From Echinostoma caproni (lineage: Eukaryota > Platyhelminthes > Trematoda > Plagiorchiida > Echinostomatidae): a stretch of DNA of 64,000 bases. Shown one piece after another: positions 25,001-38,129 of the stretch; within the stretch, counting starts at the first letter, position 1; every line of letters starts with the position of its first letter. Made by a program: the position numbers and the translations under genes. The stretch is taken from positions 18,473 through 82,472 of the forward strand of contig UZAN01039515.1 in NCBI GenBank assembly GCA_900618425.1, written 5' to 3'. The notes beneath the pieces are model-generated. The model was not told where the DNA came from. It saw only the letters and a list, made by a program, of their open reading frames with translations, and made no database searches.

Positions 25001-25598
25001 TCCTCCGTTTAATCAATTCAGTGCTATTCTAAAGCTAAGCTTTGGTTTGAAGGAGCTGTATCTCACGTTCGTTTCAAGAAACCCACGTAGAAGAAAGAAA
25101 ATACTGGCTCAAATATTGAAAGTATCTGTTTTTTTTTACAATGATATAGGATTACCAATGTGTCAACTTTGTCATGAACAGAAACGTGCTGACAGTTCGC
25201 CCTGATTGCCACTTTCTTTGGAGCTAGAATAAAAAGGACAAAGTACTTCTAAGTGTAATTAACAAACTTCCGATCGGTTTGAGGAGTGGAATGGTGTAGT
25301 AATTTTCAATTTCCTGATGAGTACTGTATTCATTCTGATAAGATCGGAAAATGTAATGAATAATCACAATGTTATGTTTCCCTCATTGCAATAAGAGATC
25401 ACCAGCATAGCGATTGTGAAGAATTAGTAATAATCCAAGCAATTTCGGAAACCAAAAGTATCGAATTCGCACATAGTGATTAGACAAAATCAGCGCTTCG
25501 AAAAGGTTACATGGAAATCGCTCATATGAAGCCTAATTTCACGATAGGTTCACTTTCAACCATGCAGTTCCGATAATCTCTTGGTGTTTTAAGGTTAA
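25001..25598. other. no gene recognised
   Basis: No supported frame or repeat. Confidence 0.5.
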
Positions 25599-25814
25599 CT
25601 ATAAATGAAGCTGTTTAGTAGAATGCCTTCGTCGATCACGTTCTTCCGTTGATATCTGCAGCACTTCTTCATGGTTAATCTCTAATTCAAGATTGGTTAT
25701 GATTTTTTGAAAACAAGACTGAATCCCTACTTTGATTCCTGATTCAAAATGTGTCTTTGGAGTCAAGATTTCGTCTTCGTCAAACGAGGTATTTAGGGAA
25801 ACCTGACGTTCCAT
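25599..25814 (-). CDS. hypothetical small protein, 71 aa
   Basis: The frame starts with ATG preceded by AAATTAAAT and ends in TAG. The predicted protein is strongly charged, with an acidic stretch (SFDEDEIL near residue 10) and a basic C-terminal segment (ERDRRRHSTK). It lacks membrane segments and a signal peptide. The composition is more protein-like than most frames here, but no family is recognised, and a single short exon without homology cannot be told from chance. Confidence 0.25.
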   Translation of the reverse strand: MERQVSLNTSFDEDEILTPKTHFESGIKVGIQSCFQKIITNLELEINHEEVLQISTEERDRRRHSTKQLHL

Positions 25815-26826
25815 ATTTAATTTTACTGAACACTGTGCAGATCAGCTGTTACTAACACTGCACTTATTAAGTTCAGCTTGCGTGTCGTGTTTTGAACTCA
25901 AGCAGTTGATTATCCCAGAACTGCGGTACATATGGAATTGTTTTATTCGCCCGCTCATTGGTATTGACAATAAACTGTAGTTCTTGATATCGAAATTCCC
26001 CTAATGGGTGACGGTTAAAAGCCTACAAGATCGAGTGCTTTCCATCGAAACGGGTTTATCGAGTAAAATTTACTGTAACACGAATCTCGACAGGAGTAAG
26101 ACAAGGTGCAACAAACAAATTATGTGGTGTGGTAGAGCAGCTTATATGGTAGAGCTTGCACCATACCATACCGTAGGAGTCGACCTAACTCGAGTTGAAC
26201 ATAGGATAAATAAGAAAGTTCAAAATGGTGAAACTATTCGGTATAGGCAACGTAACGGTAAACCGGGAAATGAAGGTAACCTGTGAAATAATTGAATAGC
26301 TACATCCGAGAGCTGATGACTTCTATTAATCTGCACTGCTTATACACAAATGAGCATGGTGGACAAGCGTGACTAATCACATGCTACTGGTCCACAGCCA
26401 AAAACAGTTACGCGAATAATGACGGCTAGATTGTCATACGTGTGCGTGTACAAGTATGTAAGACCAGTGTGAGAAGCTGTCTGGGTTAGAACTGTGTGTA
26501 TGTTTGAGTCTAAGTAGATGAATCAAATGGAGTAACGCGCTAGCAAAGCGCGTGTATCGATGTATCGAACAAAGACAACGGATCTTGACAACACAGTAGC
26601 GAATAGTGGCTGAGTGGAGTGGGTCACAAATATATGAAGTTGGTTGTATTTTTATGTGATTTCCGCAAAACACTTAATTTGCTTGTATGTGGTTGTTAAT
26701 GATTTTATTGGGTTCAGTCGGACAGCTATCAAACAAAAGTATGTGATGGGTGAAACATGTGATGTAAGTGAATCAAAATAAGCGAAAGTCAAAGAAACAT
26801 AAAAGTCGATCTTCGAAAACTGACCT
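25815..26826. other. no gene recognised
   Basis: No supported gene. A direct repetition of GGTAGAGC occurs near 26131-26155. Confidence 0.5.
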
Positions 26827-26945
26827 TGAGGTCTGCGGCTCATTGGATCAGCGTCCGATACTGTCACCATACCCAAACCGGATGAAACATTCAAAAGGTT
26901 TTCGCATATAATTTTACCAACCACTTCAAATCGCATTGCCCGTCC
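26827..26945 (-). CDS. exon-like segment, weak resemblance to E1-type adenylation fold
   Basis: On the minus strand an acceptor-like GTTGGTCACCAG is followed by one open frame. That frame ends at a strong donor-like AAG|GTCAGT. The other two frames contain stops. The peptide FEVVGKIICENLLN continues as VSSGLGMVTVSDAD. The order VVG...CE.LLN...GMVTV.D.D resembles the nucleotide-binding start of ubiquitin-activating E1-type enzymes, but the GxGxxG glycines are missing. No neighbouring E1-like exon was found. It may be a pseudo-exon or coincidence. Confidence 0.2.
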
Positions 26946-29900
26946 ATTTTGCACTGGTGACCAACAGGAGATTCAGTACGCGGTGGAACCTGATCTACTG
27001 AGCTAGTTTTCTAATGAATTTCATTTTACCTGTCAAAATAAGTAAATATTCATTCCACCTAACGAGTCTTAGAGAAAGTTAATACTGAGTGCCTTGTTGT
27101 TGGTCTCTTGCACATATCAATCTGGATATCGGAAAATGGTAAGGGAGATTTTTAGTAACTGCTACTATTCGAATGCATTCGCGGAAGTCATGTTTTTCAA
27201 AGATGAAGGTTGGTTTATCTTCTCGCTTGAGGTCGGTAGTAAAAAACAGTTCGACTACACTAAATATTATTTTTGTACAATTATGCAGTCTCTGCAGGGG
27301 TCAAGTTCAATGGCAAATTTGTTCAAATACCGCGCAGCAGCTGGGATTTTAATTTAATCGAAAACTTTTCACTGCATCAGAAACAGGAATATGTCAGCTG
27401 ACTGGATATTGGTCGTCCATGGTTAGGCTGCGAGGTGTATTAGAGGAAACTGGCAAATTCTATTTGACAGTCAACTTGGTGGAATACATGCTAAAGCGAC
27501 TGCCTCCAGTGCTCAAAAAATGCAGAAGGGAAAATGGAACATGGACGAGATAAAAGCACAATACCTGTACGAAGTCTATGACTCATTTTAATGAATTTGA
27601 GTTATACTTTATACTGTTAATTTGTTAGTTTACAACTGGTGCATCAGCAACTATCTTCAAAATCGCAATATCTTACATTTCAATGGCATGTGGCTGATGA
27701 AAGCAAAGACATAAGTGGGTGTTGTATCAGATATTTTGCTTCTGATGTGGGGAATATCATATTCAAACTGGTGAATGAGGCTGGAAAAACGAAGCATAGA
27801 GATAAAAAAATGTGATGAAAATCAGGATTGTTTTAAACGTTTCAGAACAGAATACATTCAAGATGTAGTACGAATTTGTTCAATACGTGTAAGTTTTGCC
27901 CGTTAGTGCTCGGCGACGGAAAGAATTGTTAACGCTCAACGTAAACCTGAAGAAAATTGCCATACAGATTCCCCTCAAATCATGCAATTAGGTGGGTAAT
28001 TCTGTCTACAGTTTGTTGAACCACAATACTCAATTTCCAAACTCATTCATCTGCCCGATTGCAGCGCAATACATCGGCTCTGTAAATGGTCCCGTTAAGC
28101 ATGTTTTTTCAAAATTATCTATAGGAGAGAATAATTTCGATTGGTGTCGTCACATTTCCAACATTCTCCATTATTTGCTATCATTCTCGATGACGTGGCT
28201 GATCCCCAACGCAAATAACTGTTATGCAAACCTGAACCGGTTACTCTATATCCCGGACTGGCACAGTGGCAATATACACATCCTGAGTACAACAAGGTTC
28301 ATTGTTGAAAAGTCCGGACTGATGAGCCCTATCGAGAGCAATCCATGCGTTTATTGCTAACTTAGTATTTGTGCGTGAATGATTCAACATAAAAGTCTGG
28401 GGAAAAACACTGCATGCGCTGATCAGTCAAATCAACAGCACTTATCCCACACCATCAATTGCGGGTGTTTGCCAATTTAATTTGGGATCTAATCAACGGT
28501 GATGATGTTTTAGGGATAGTTTTGACGCTGAACGTAACCACAACAACAATCAATGATCTAGGTTAATCGGTGACTGATTTCTCTTCGAATAAGTAATGGA
28601 CGTGAAATACAAATAAAACCAAGTATTTTTGATGTATTTCTGATTCAAAGTGAGAGCACTAAAGCAATTGTCTCAAGGAAGTCTGTATAATTTTTCTCAT
28701 AGGCATAGAACAAGAGATTTTGGAAAGAAATCAGTCACAAAGAATCATATCACGTGAGAAAGATGCCTGAATTACACCTCATGACGCGTACCTAATGATC
28801 AATTGCGTGACAAGTAAAAACCACATAAACAATTTAATTCTCTGCAGGAGCGAAGATAATTTATCGCCATAGATAAATCATGAAAAGTCGTTTGTGTGGC
28901 GAAAAAAAGAGCTGGTAGTGGGCCATGAGGAAATCAATAGGGGTTATATGCCTTTGTACATATCAAATGGTTGTTTCCTGGAGTCAATGGAATAAATAGA
29001 AATGCATTTCACATATATTTATGAAATTTTTGGGATTAGATGTAACTTGTAACTATCTATGTTTAACAGCCATTCGAATTTTGACATGTATTTTGAATGC
29101 GATCCCTGAACAGAATAAAACACATTGATTTTGCACATGTCACAGGTATGCTTTTGCAATAAACTAAGAAAGATCAGTGAGACGGCAGGAAACCATTCGG
29201 ATTAAAGACAAAGTTGTACCAACTGCCCAAGTCAGTGTAGACGGATAGACCATAGCTTAAGGCGGACGGAGGGGGAAGGTGACTCCCTATCAAATTGAGA
29301 GAACTGTTACGAGTACAACCAAGTATTTAATTAAAGTTACTCTACGATGGGGCGGATTGCTAGAGAATAGTGGCTGGTCGCTCTCAAGAAAGATAGATAA
29401 TAAAAAAGTAGCTCAGTTTGTGGGTTTAAAGAGAGAACTTGAAAGGATGACAACTCTGAAAAGTATGAATTTCAAGGGTTATATTTTTGCAGGACAGGGG
29501 GACCAACCAACGTCATCAGCATAGTTGATCAGAAAGGAATGATTAGTTATAAGCATAGAGGATACTTAGACGGCAGGGAGTGAAACAGGCCAACAAAGGA
29601 AACTCAGAGGTAGCTCTAGTTAATAAATTGAGGCTGAGAAGATTCGATGACGGTAACCTTTCAACTACAACTATCAAGAAACGTATTTCTGAGGAAGGTA
29701 ATGGTAAGGAGGTATCCCGGTCTACAACAGTGTATTGAAGGTATTCCCTGTGAACTCTTTGTCATTACTAGGACAAACTCTGAAAGCGCTAAATGCATTA
29801 TCGAGAGATGGTAGAATATATATATAAATCATAACTGGATCTTTAAAAATGGGCATTTTAAGCAGTAAACGGTTGGGTTGTAATCGTCGGTGTTCACCTA

Positions 29901-32900
29901 GGGGTAGGATAAAAGTTAATTAAAGCTACCTTTCTGGACAGCTTTTGGGGTGAACACAGTACAGACTGCTTGTCAAGGATTCTTGATATCCGTGCAGTAC
30001 ACTATCTCTTCTCCAGAAATATGGTATACGATGATGGGTAAACAGTTGTTGAAAATATTATTTGGTATGGATTTCAGTGTGCTTGCGCATTCTTTTAACA
30101 AATCCTGCGGAAACCGATCTATCCCGCCGGTCTCCTCATTGTAGAATGATTGCAGTTCTTAAATATGAAGTTGGTATCACTCACCGAGGAACGAGTGTCA
30201 GGTAACCGGAGTGTGTGTTAACTCTGTCATGTGAGTAGTTCCCGGGTATAGCTGAACTCACGCAACAATGAATAATGTCTTTAATATCAATTGGCGAAGA
30301 ACATATACTGACGGATTAACAGCTTATCTGATTGGGCATTCCTCAGGTTTCCAAACTTGATAGAACCTATTCAGTGTACATGCTGAAGTTTGATGCTTTT
30401 CAAAAAAATTGTCCGAATGAGGGAAGAAAAAGAATCGCGTTAGTTGTATATTGTTTCCCATGGATTGAAAATATACGAACTGAACTTCAGTTGCTTCGTT
30501 GAGCGAAGGCGGAAATCAGATAAGTTCTAGTCAGAAAATACGGAAAGTTTGGTCCTATCCTCCTATTATCATACCATTTTCGAAATAAAGTTGCCTTTTT
30601 TCCGGAGTTTAGAAACGGGACTACAGGTAAATGTTTTAAACCTAGAAAGCTTCAACTTTGAGATATATCTCTAAATTAACGAGATCAAGGAAATTACCTG
30701 GATAGATTAATCGTATCTAGAAACATATATCAGTTACCTGCAAAATAGATTGCACGCGGCGTTCATTCTAGTGGACATGGCCATTGAGCTTGTCAAACTG
30801 AGTGGGGTTAAAATCTGGGCATCAATGCATGGGCATCATGGGCATCAATGATGCAGTTTGATAACAGAAAAGAATATCAACAAGGAAAACTGAGAAACTA
30901 CTCTGCAGGACAGGCAGAGAAAATTTACATAATTGTTAGTGTAACTGAGTGATACTCCTTTTTACAATAAGAAAACAGATGGGATAATTCATAGAATGAA
31001 TTGCCAAAGAAGTATTATTGGAACACTTTATAATACGACCTCAAAGTCTTTTAGAAGGAACAGTACTATCTGCGTCATAACCAGTGAAACAATCAAAAAT
31101 CAGGATCTGTTCATCTGCGGTAACGTACAACCCGGTCTTTAAAAGAGAAAACACCCCGCGTCAGTGAAAATAGGGGATCCCTCAAACAGCGAACAAACAT
31201 TGGTCGTGAAAGTGGAAAGTATGCATGTTTCCGAGATGCTTTTTGCTATTTAGAACCACTTTCAAAGATCTATGACATCTGTTGCTTTGTTCTCGTTAGA
31301 TTTTAAATTGTTTGAAACATCTTTAAGGGATTTCTCTAAAAGAGCTGGATTGAGGAACTGTGGGTAAGTTAGTACTACGTCAGGACTTTGCGGATAAAAC
31401 CTCATATAATATCGCATCAATTGCAGTATGGTAGTTAATATCATCGAATGGGCTCTTTAAAATAGCATGAACGGCATTTCGGGCAAATATGAATTGTCGA
31501 TTTGGGGGTAACTCTGTACAGCGCGACTGTATACGAAAGCCTGGTTGATGAGAAAGTCCGTAAGTTACTGTAAGCCAAAAGTTTTCATTCGAATAACCTC
31601 CCTCAAGCTACACCACATGAGGACCAAATGATCCCCAAAGTGAAGCTTTTTTTCTCCTCATGGAAACCGGGGTCATGAATATTTGCGAAACATTTGACGA
31701 GAAATATTATTTTACTGTCTACCTCCAATGATTGAATAGTTACTCAAATACGAATGGTAGACGTTTTGCTTCTAATGGCTCTCAAACGTGGACGCTCTGT
31801 TTATCTTATATACACAAAGACGATCAATGAAAAGCGCAGTTAACACGTGCTTTATATCCATGATCACACTGTTTACTCTTCGAATTATTTTTATATTTTG
31901 GCTTAAGGGCCAGCATTTTCCTCTCCATATCGGAATGGATCTTTCCGATTAGCCTATTTTGGTCCCCTTTTTATGCCAACCAGTTTCATCAGGTACACTT
32001 CCTGATACGGACAAACACACGCACATTTCAATGTGTTCACACCCAGATAACCTCGTTTGTCACTGAATTTGTTTAAAAGTTGAAATTTGTCACAGTTTGC
32101 TTGTTTGATTGTAGCCACGCTTTTTGTAGTGCTACAACAGACGAGCCCTTACCAGTCATGGGAACATTAGAGTATTTGGTTCAACCAAACGGTAATGTTT
32201 TTCGCGTATAGGCCGATCGCGCGCATCATTCTCTAAAAGATGTGTTTTACAGCAGTTCTGTGATTAAGTGGGTTCTGCTTAGCTCTCAAATTCACTCTCC
32301 ACTTGCTCTGTACACGAAGACATTTACCTCACAACTTTTATCTTTTATTGCAGAGGCAAGTACTTAGACTACGAATAACGCCTGGGATTTCATCTGTGAT
32401 CACTTCGATCGGTTTTGATGACTACGTTTTCAAACTACTGTGGAATAGCTCCCAACCTACCAACTGGCCAATGAATTAGAACCTGTTAAAAACTGCACCG
32501 AACATAGCAACGGTAACGTTTTGCTTTTTAAAAGGCGAAAACAGACAGCAGGTTATGTATGCCTGTGAATGACTAACCCGTACTTTGCTCCAGATATCCG
32601 CGAGGCGCCTCGGAGTTGTCTTTAACCAAGGTCCAAACTGATCTGAAAATGCCATTTCTGTTTTCACGAAATGGAGAAGGTTTTACTTTGAGTTTTGATT
32701 CACGTCAAGGTGGTATCCCGAATCGAGCCGCCGATTCACAGATACTTTTGCTATGACACACTTTGTCAGGTACTTCTTTCAGTATGGCTGTAGTTCCAAT
32801 GCATTGAACAGCCCCGTTTAGATTAAATATGATCTTATGTTGCCTGTGTTTTGTTTGCTGTTTGCAGCTTTCATTATGAGGCATTTGCCGACTTCTTATT

Positions 32901-33438
32901 CTCAGCTGAAATAAAAACATACTTGACGTGAACGAAGTCCTATTGTTAACTCCGCTAGTGCGAAGGATTCATGTAGTGACGTAGAGCGTGGCAATTTTAC
33001 ACTATTTTGGTTGTTAGCACCCTAAATTTTAATCAGGAACGTACGTCGCAAGGTGATAACTGGGCTGGTAGATGTATGAATTAGATAGGTGCTAAAATCA
33101 CACCATCTACAGATGCACATGGTGCTAATATCATATCCAAAAGAGACACAAGTTTGAGCGATCTGAAAGAATCCCGAAAATGAATAATGCAGTTCTCATA
33201 TGAAGTCGTAAAGGATGGTAGAGGAATAAGAAGGTATTTATTAAAACAGAAACATAATTGGTGTATATGATTTTGTATTTGATCGATCCACATAAGTGCC
33301 GCCACTGTTTCATGGTTATGTGACTTAGTTAAATCAATCCCGTTTCATTCAGCACTCCTTTTTTGGCTTGAGTTTTCAGTTATTCACACCTTTTGTTGTC
33401 TCAGCCACACTGCTAACCTCAGTCCCTGTGTTGTGCAG
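26946..33438. other. long region without a recognised gene
   Basis: AT-rich, intron-like or intergenic. The longest frames (27094-27357 and 27992-28360, plus) do not start with ATG and show no domain. A small tandem GGGCATCA motif occurs at 30816-30850. A minus frame at 32705-32920 ends in a segment resembling a helix-turn-helix of pogo-type transposases (SICESAARFGIPP), too short to call. Confidence 0.5.
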
Positions 33439-33615
33439 AGCTCCACTACAAACGAATTGATTGAAGATTTCGTACAAATCGGAAGTCGCATGCGCTTCCG
33501 TTCATCTGATTCGAACAATATATACTTCAATATCCGTTACTGGGATTCATCTAGTCACGAGTTGTTGTCACTCAGAGGCCAAACGCAGTTGAGCTACATA
33601 TCTCTATGTAAATGA
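33439..33615 (+). CDS. candidate exon, 58 codons to stop
   Basis: A good 3' splice site precedes it: a CTAAC branch-point-like motif at about 33413, a pyrimidine-rich run, then GTTGTGCAG at 33430-33438. The open frame reads SSTTNELIEDFVQIGSRMRF and continues with Tyr, Trp and Ser residues to TGA at 33613-33615. It could be a terminal exon, or end at an internal donor-like TAT|GTAAAT. No family is recognised. Confidence 0.25.
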   Translation, partial: SSTTNELIEDFVQIGSRMRFRSSDSNNIYFNIRYWDSSSHELLSLRGQTQLSYISLCK

Positions 33616-35740
33616 ATGAGATTGAGAGGTTTCCACTTCCTGCTCATAGGAAGCATCTGCCAAAATAACATCAGTGATTTGCTGGTTGAAATCCCCGCAT
33701 TTGTCTTTACACCAAAGAAGCCTGTCTGTTTTTACCCATTTTGACTGATATCCAGTCGTAATCATGTTCCCTTGTTATGACTACTATCATTAATAACAGA
33801 TATTAAATGATTATCAACTGGTTTATCATACAATATCACTGTGTCACGCATACTTCCGTAGTACCTTTGGAGTATAATAAAACTGAACCATTAGGACTCG
33901 AATCCGTCATTCCTTTTTTGTTCTTATTGTTAGTCATATTTAGTCGTATTTAACTTCACGTAATGGCATGATTACGAATAACTGAAAATGAGCCTATTCG
34001 CCATGTTGTTGTTCCCAATGTATTATTTGGAACTATTGAAACGTTTTTGGACCCAGCCGTACTCCGTGAGCTTCACAGTTACGTTAAGTTTCTTGCGAAA
34101 TCGGCCATTGCAAATACTCTTATTCAGTCTCGTGAGGAGTGCACATCAAACTCAGAATATCCTAAAAATATCGAACTGTATTATAAAGCTGTGTCACATC
34201 CGCTAGAAACCACCGTCACGATAGGGGTGAACCTCCAAACCTCAACGTTTTATATTCAACCCATAACTTGCCGAAACACAATTGATCGTAGCGAAATTTC
34301 AACTACGATTTGCATGCTACCAAATGCGCACTTGTAGGTAGAAATGGGGTCTCTCCTCAGTCGATGCTCAGCACTATGGGCAAGTGCAAATGAAACGTTG
34401 TTAAGCCTATTTTCAAGTTGATGCAGAATATCATTATATGAGAGTTATTCACCGATTCGAATGATCAGGTTGTTAAGGTAAGAAGTGAACATTCTCCTCG
34501 TAAAGATGAATGAAAAATGTAAATGGAAAATGAATTGAGTATTACATTGTCAGTGGAGGTGTAAAAATGAAAACCAGTCGCTTTCCTACTTCTTTCATTC
34601 ACCTTGCCTAAGTGTTTATCAGTCAATCAACACGAGTAAAGTGTTTCATCTCAATCTGCAGATTTCATGAAAGAATGCTTGAAAGAATGTTTGATTTTTG
34701 CACTCAAACGCCTTACTCTCTTCCTGATTGGGGAAAATATTTTCTTATTGTTTGAATTGCCTGGCAGAACAATTTGAAGTGCTTCTTCCGTTCAAATGTT
34801 CCCTTTTAGTTCCCGAATGTTGTAAATTTGTCCGTTAGTGGATATTGAGGTTAATTACGCTCAATTAGGAAACATTCTTTTCTGTAAAAAAAACTTTAAT
34901 GCAATTTCTCCCTTTCGATTAGCAATATCTCATTTAATTGTATGCTTGTGATTTTGGCCTAATGCAACTTATTGTGCTTTCTTATAATTTATATTTCGCA
35001 TATGAGTTGTATTAAGCCATCACATAGACCTTTCAGTGGCGAATGCATTTGCGTTCCAACGAATTTGTCTTGCTGAAATAAAAAGTTGAATTTTTGACTT
35101 TGCATAACTTTCCTCTATTTATAATAAGAATTTGCGCTTTTCATTAGTAATTTAGACTCATTGTGCATCGTTTTGCATATGAATCTCATCAATAAGGAGA
35201 AAAAAGGTGCAACTTGTAAAAATCATGCACTTGAGGCGTTTACAATTTTCAGAACAAGTGCGCAATAAAAATGGTTTAGAATGAAAAAGGTCGCAAACAG
35301 AATAATGAATATCGGGGCTGAAGCTTATCTCATAGTGAAAGGGACTTTTGTATAATTCGGTGAATAAAAGACGACTTAGCTACATCATGATGAGCTTAAC
35401 ATCTGCAACGGTCACTATAATATTTTTTTGGAAGCTGAGCTGTAGTACAACAAGCGGATATACGGTGGAAATCGCTGTGTTTTCAGATGTTTTGGATGAT
35501 TATTGAAGTGACTTCATTTAACACATGGTATTCAGATTCAGATAGTGTTCTGCCGGGATTGCGTTAACTGGTCATTGAGAAGTATTTATTTTGGTAATAC
35601 AATATATATATATCTTCACACTCGTGTGAATGCAGACTGTGTGCCAAACAAATCATGGTACAATAATCTCCATAAAAAGCAAAAACGGTCCATGGTTTGC
35701 ATGTGTGAGGAATACGGCCCAGGCCAAGATAGGTGAATTC
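33616..35740. other. no gene recognised; unusually AT-rich block at 34,680-35,300
   Basis: The block at 34,680-35,300 lacks frames above 60 codons and has many T-runs and A-runs, with GCATATGA occurring twice (near 35000 and 35178). A frame at 34047-34337 starts with TTG and shows no domain. Confidence 0.5.
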
Positions 35741-35744
35741 TCTT

Positions 35745-36160
35745 GAGAAATCCACAACCGGATCATTTGGCTAGCCCAAGTCTGATCCGCGAGGCAGCGA
35801 GGTGGTGGTGTGCGAAAACCGCAATCCATTGTGGGCCGGTGTCCAGTTCATCGGATCATACGCCCTTCGGACGGGGTCAAACGTCCAAGGTGCCCAATAC
35901 ACTTCCAAGCCCAATCGAGCCGGTGACCATTGCCATAAACAGGAAGTTGTGTGTGGTTCATGTGCCTCTTCTTGGTTGGTTTTTGGAATCAGGGTTTTCA
36001 GGCAACTCCTTTAGGTGAACTACCAGTGGTCCACCAACCCAGTTATAGCCCCGGGATATCTGCTTCTCGTCCCCTCACTTTGGTGGGGAAACACCTCCGC
36101 CACGAGAAGGCAGTGAGCAGGGCTTCCTCAACAAAGACTATTCGAGTAATACAATGAGTC
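35745..36160. repeat. GC-rich island with nested hairpin, probable repeat
   Basis: Base composition changes abruptly from the AT-rich flanks. Overlapping frames on the plus strand show no domain. At 36063-36109 CTTCTCGT pairs with ACGAGAAG around an inner hairpin (CCC-T-CAC / GTG-GGG at 36072-36088). This looks like a fragment of an unidentified mobile element. Confidence 0.4.
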
Positions 36161-38129
36161 AATCCGTAACCCATATTTGATTAAATCTTAGCACGTACTT
36201 CATTTGATGTCAGCTGTCTGCAGACCAAGTCTAAAGGACAGTAAAACGATGTGGACTATTGCAACCCAAACAGATAAACAATGCGACGTATCCTATGCTG
36301 TGGAACAAAAACGAGAGGGTATTCTTCATTCGAGTGTGAACATTACTGAAGGATATGTGACTCTGAGTCGGTTCCAAAGTCTGCCGAGTGATTTGTAGCA
36401 GTTCTTAAACGGAATGTGCAATGCACGGTATGCTGAAGAGATTGGGGCAACACTCCTGTTGTAGACGCAATAATTTTTGTCGCTGCAACAATGGTAATTT
36501 TAGATAGATAAAAGGTAATTTGAAGAAATTCAATATTGTAAAACTTCTTAAAACTAACTGTGGGCGTAAGATACTTTTTGTCGCGAGGTATGTTTATGAA
36601 GCATTTGAAATTATTGACACCTCCAGCATGATTTCACTGCAAAATTAGGTTGGAGCAGCACAATTTTGCTACTCGGCCAAGCCAGATTTTCAGAACAAGT
36701 GACATGACCATCGGGGTATGCAATCATAAACGATATATTAGACAGATATATGATCATATCTGCTAGATCTTGTTTCCCAAAATGTAGATAGTTTTGATGA
36801 TTTAAGTGCTCCAATTTATCGTGAACCTAGGCAAGTCTAAAAACAATTACCTCACCGTATTTTTGTTGGTGGTTAAACCGGGTGAAGTTGCTATCGAATA
36901 TTGATAAGCACAAGACAAAAGATATTTAGGAGACTCCCTGAATCGGTGCTTGATCCAGTGCTATTTCATTTTCTGAAGTATTACACAAAATGAACAATAT
37001 CTCCATTAGACTCAACAGCTGAACAAAGTGTCACATCTTCCAGGTTATTTTGGTTTCACGGTTTTAGTACTCACGGCATATTTTCACAGTTTTCTCCTAT
37101 CCCGTCTATGCTGTTTTATTCATTTTTGGTAATCAACTGTTATCAGGCATGACGGGAGAACTTTGCTATTGACAGTTGTTTCATCGGTGATCACTTCTAT
37201 CATAAATGATACAACCACGTTCCGCAAGATTCAATTTTCTAACCTACCCCTTCGCACTCTACTCTTAAGAATTTATCTGTGCAAAACAATTTCTTACGGA
37301 ATGTGTAACATACCAACTTGGAAGTGTATTCAAACAGGGAAAACAGATTTAACCCTACGATTACAAAATAAAGCATGGGGCTATATTACTGTTGCTAGGA
37401 GCCAAAACTGCGGATCAGGTTTCCCGGTACAAAGATCAATAAATCAGTCCTAACTGTGAGGTAAAACGCAACAAATCTCAGTTAGTTTTACTCAGAAGGG
37501 GGCAGCTTTGGATGCAAATTAAAACAAACAATGTTGCTTTAGCCTTAAGTTGTAACATCGAGATTTAGAAACGGTTTTAAAACAGTATAGAACAACTTTA
37601 GCAAATAACTATTTCAACAAATTGATCATCTTGATTTAAGACTACGTTCTGCCTGAATAAATGTAGACCTGGAGTCCATTAGAAATTGAATAATAACTGC
37701 GCGTTTGGTGCTTGAAACCCTGGGCGCTTAACCATTGCATGAATTTTACACGATGCTATCAAATTAATCATTGATGAAAATTCGCCTATGCAATAGTTCA
37801 ATTATGCAGGATGAGATATTATGTCTGGATTCAATACCTCATTTTAAAGGAATAAATATAGATCCACTCAACTAACAGAAACACATGCATTCTCTCTTCT
37901 GCGTCCTGCAACAGTTGCAAACTATTACGATGTCAGTTTCTTTGGTCAATAGTATACCTCCAGTTGGTTGATAATTCAACGATATGGTTTCACGATAAAT
38001 ACATTAATAAACGTGTTGGAGAACAAAAGTTGAGAGATATTCTTCGGAGGTCGAAAAAGTGTAGTGGAAAACGGAAACCATAGACAAGTTGCACATATGA
38101 TTAAATCTTGTTAGAAGACTTTCAAATTT
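36161..38129. other. no gene recognised
   Basis: Frames at 36204-36398, 36611-36814 and 37163-37453 have no recognisable domain. The DNA is otherwise AT-rich. Confidence 0.5.

Noticed and set aside
28314..28345. Hammerhead ribozyme at CTGATGAGCCC
   Set aside because: No GAAA box follows and no stem III or cleavage triplet can be placed.
27992..28360. 122-codon plus frame
   Set aside because: Starts with GTG, has no recognisable domain and no convincing splice sites.
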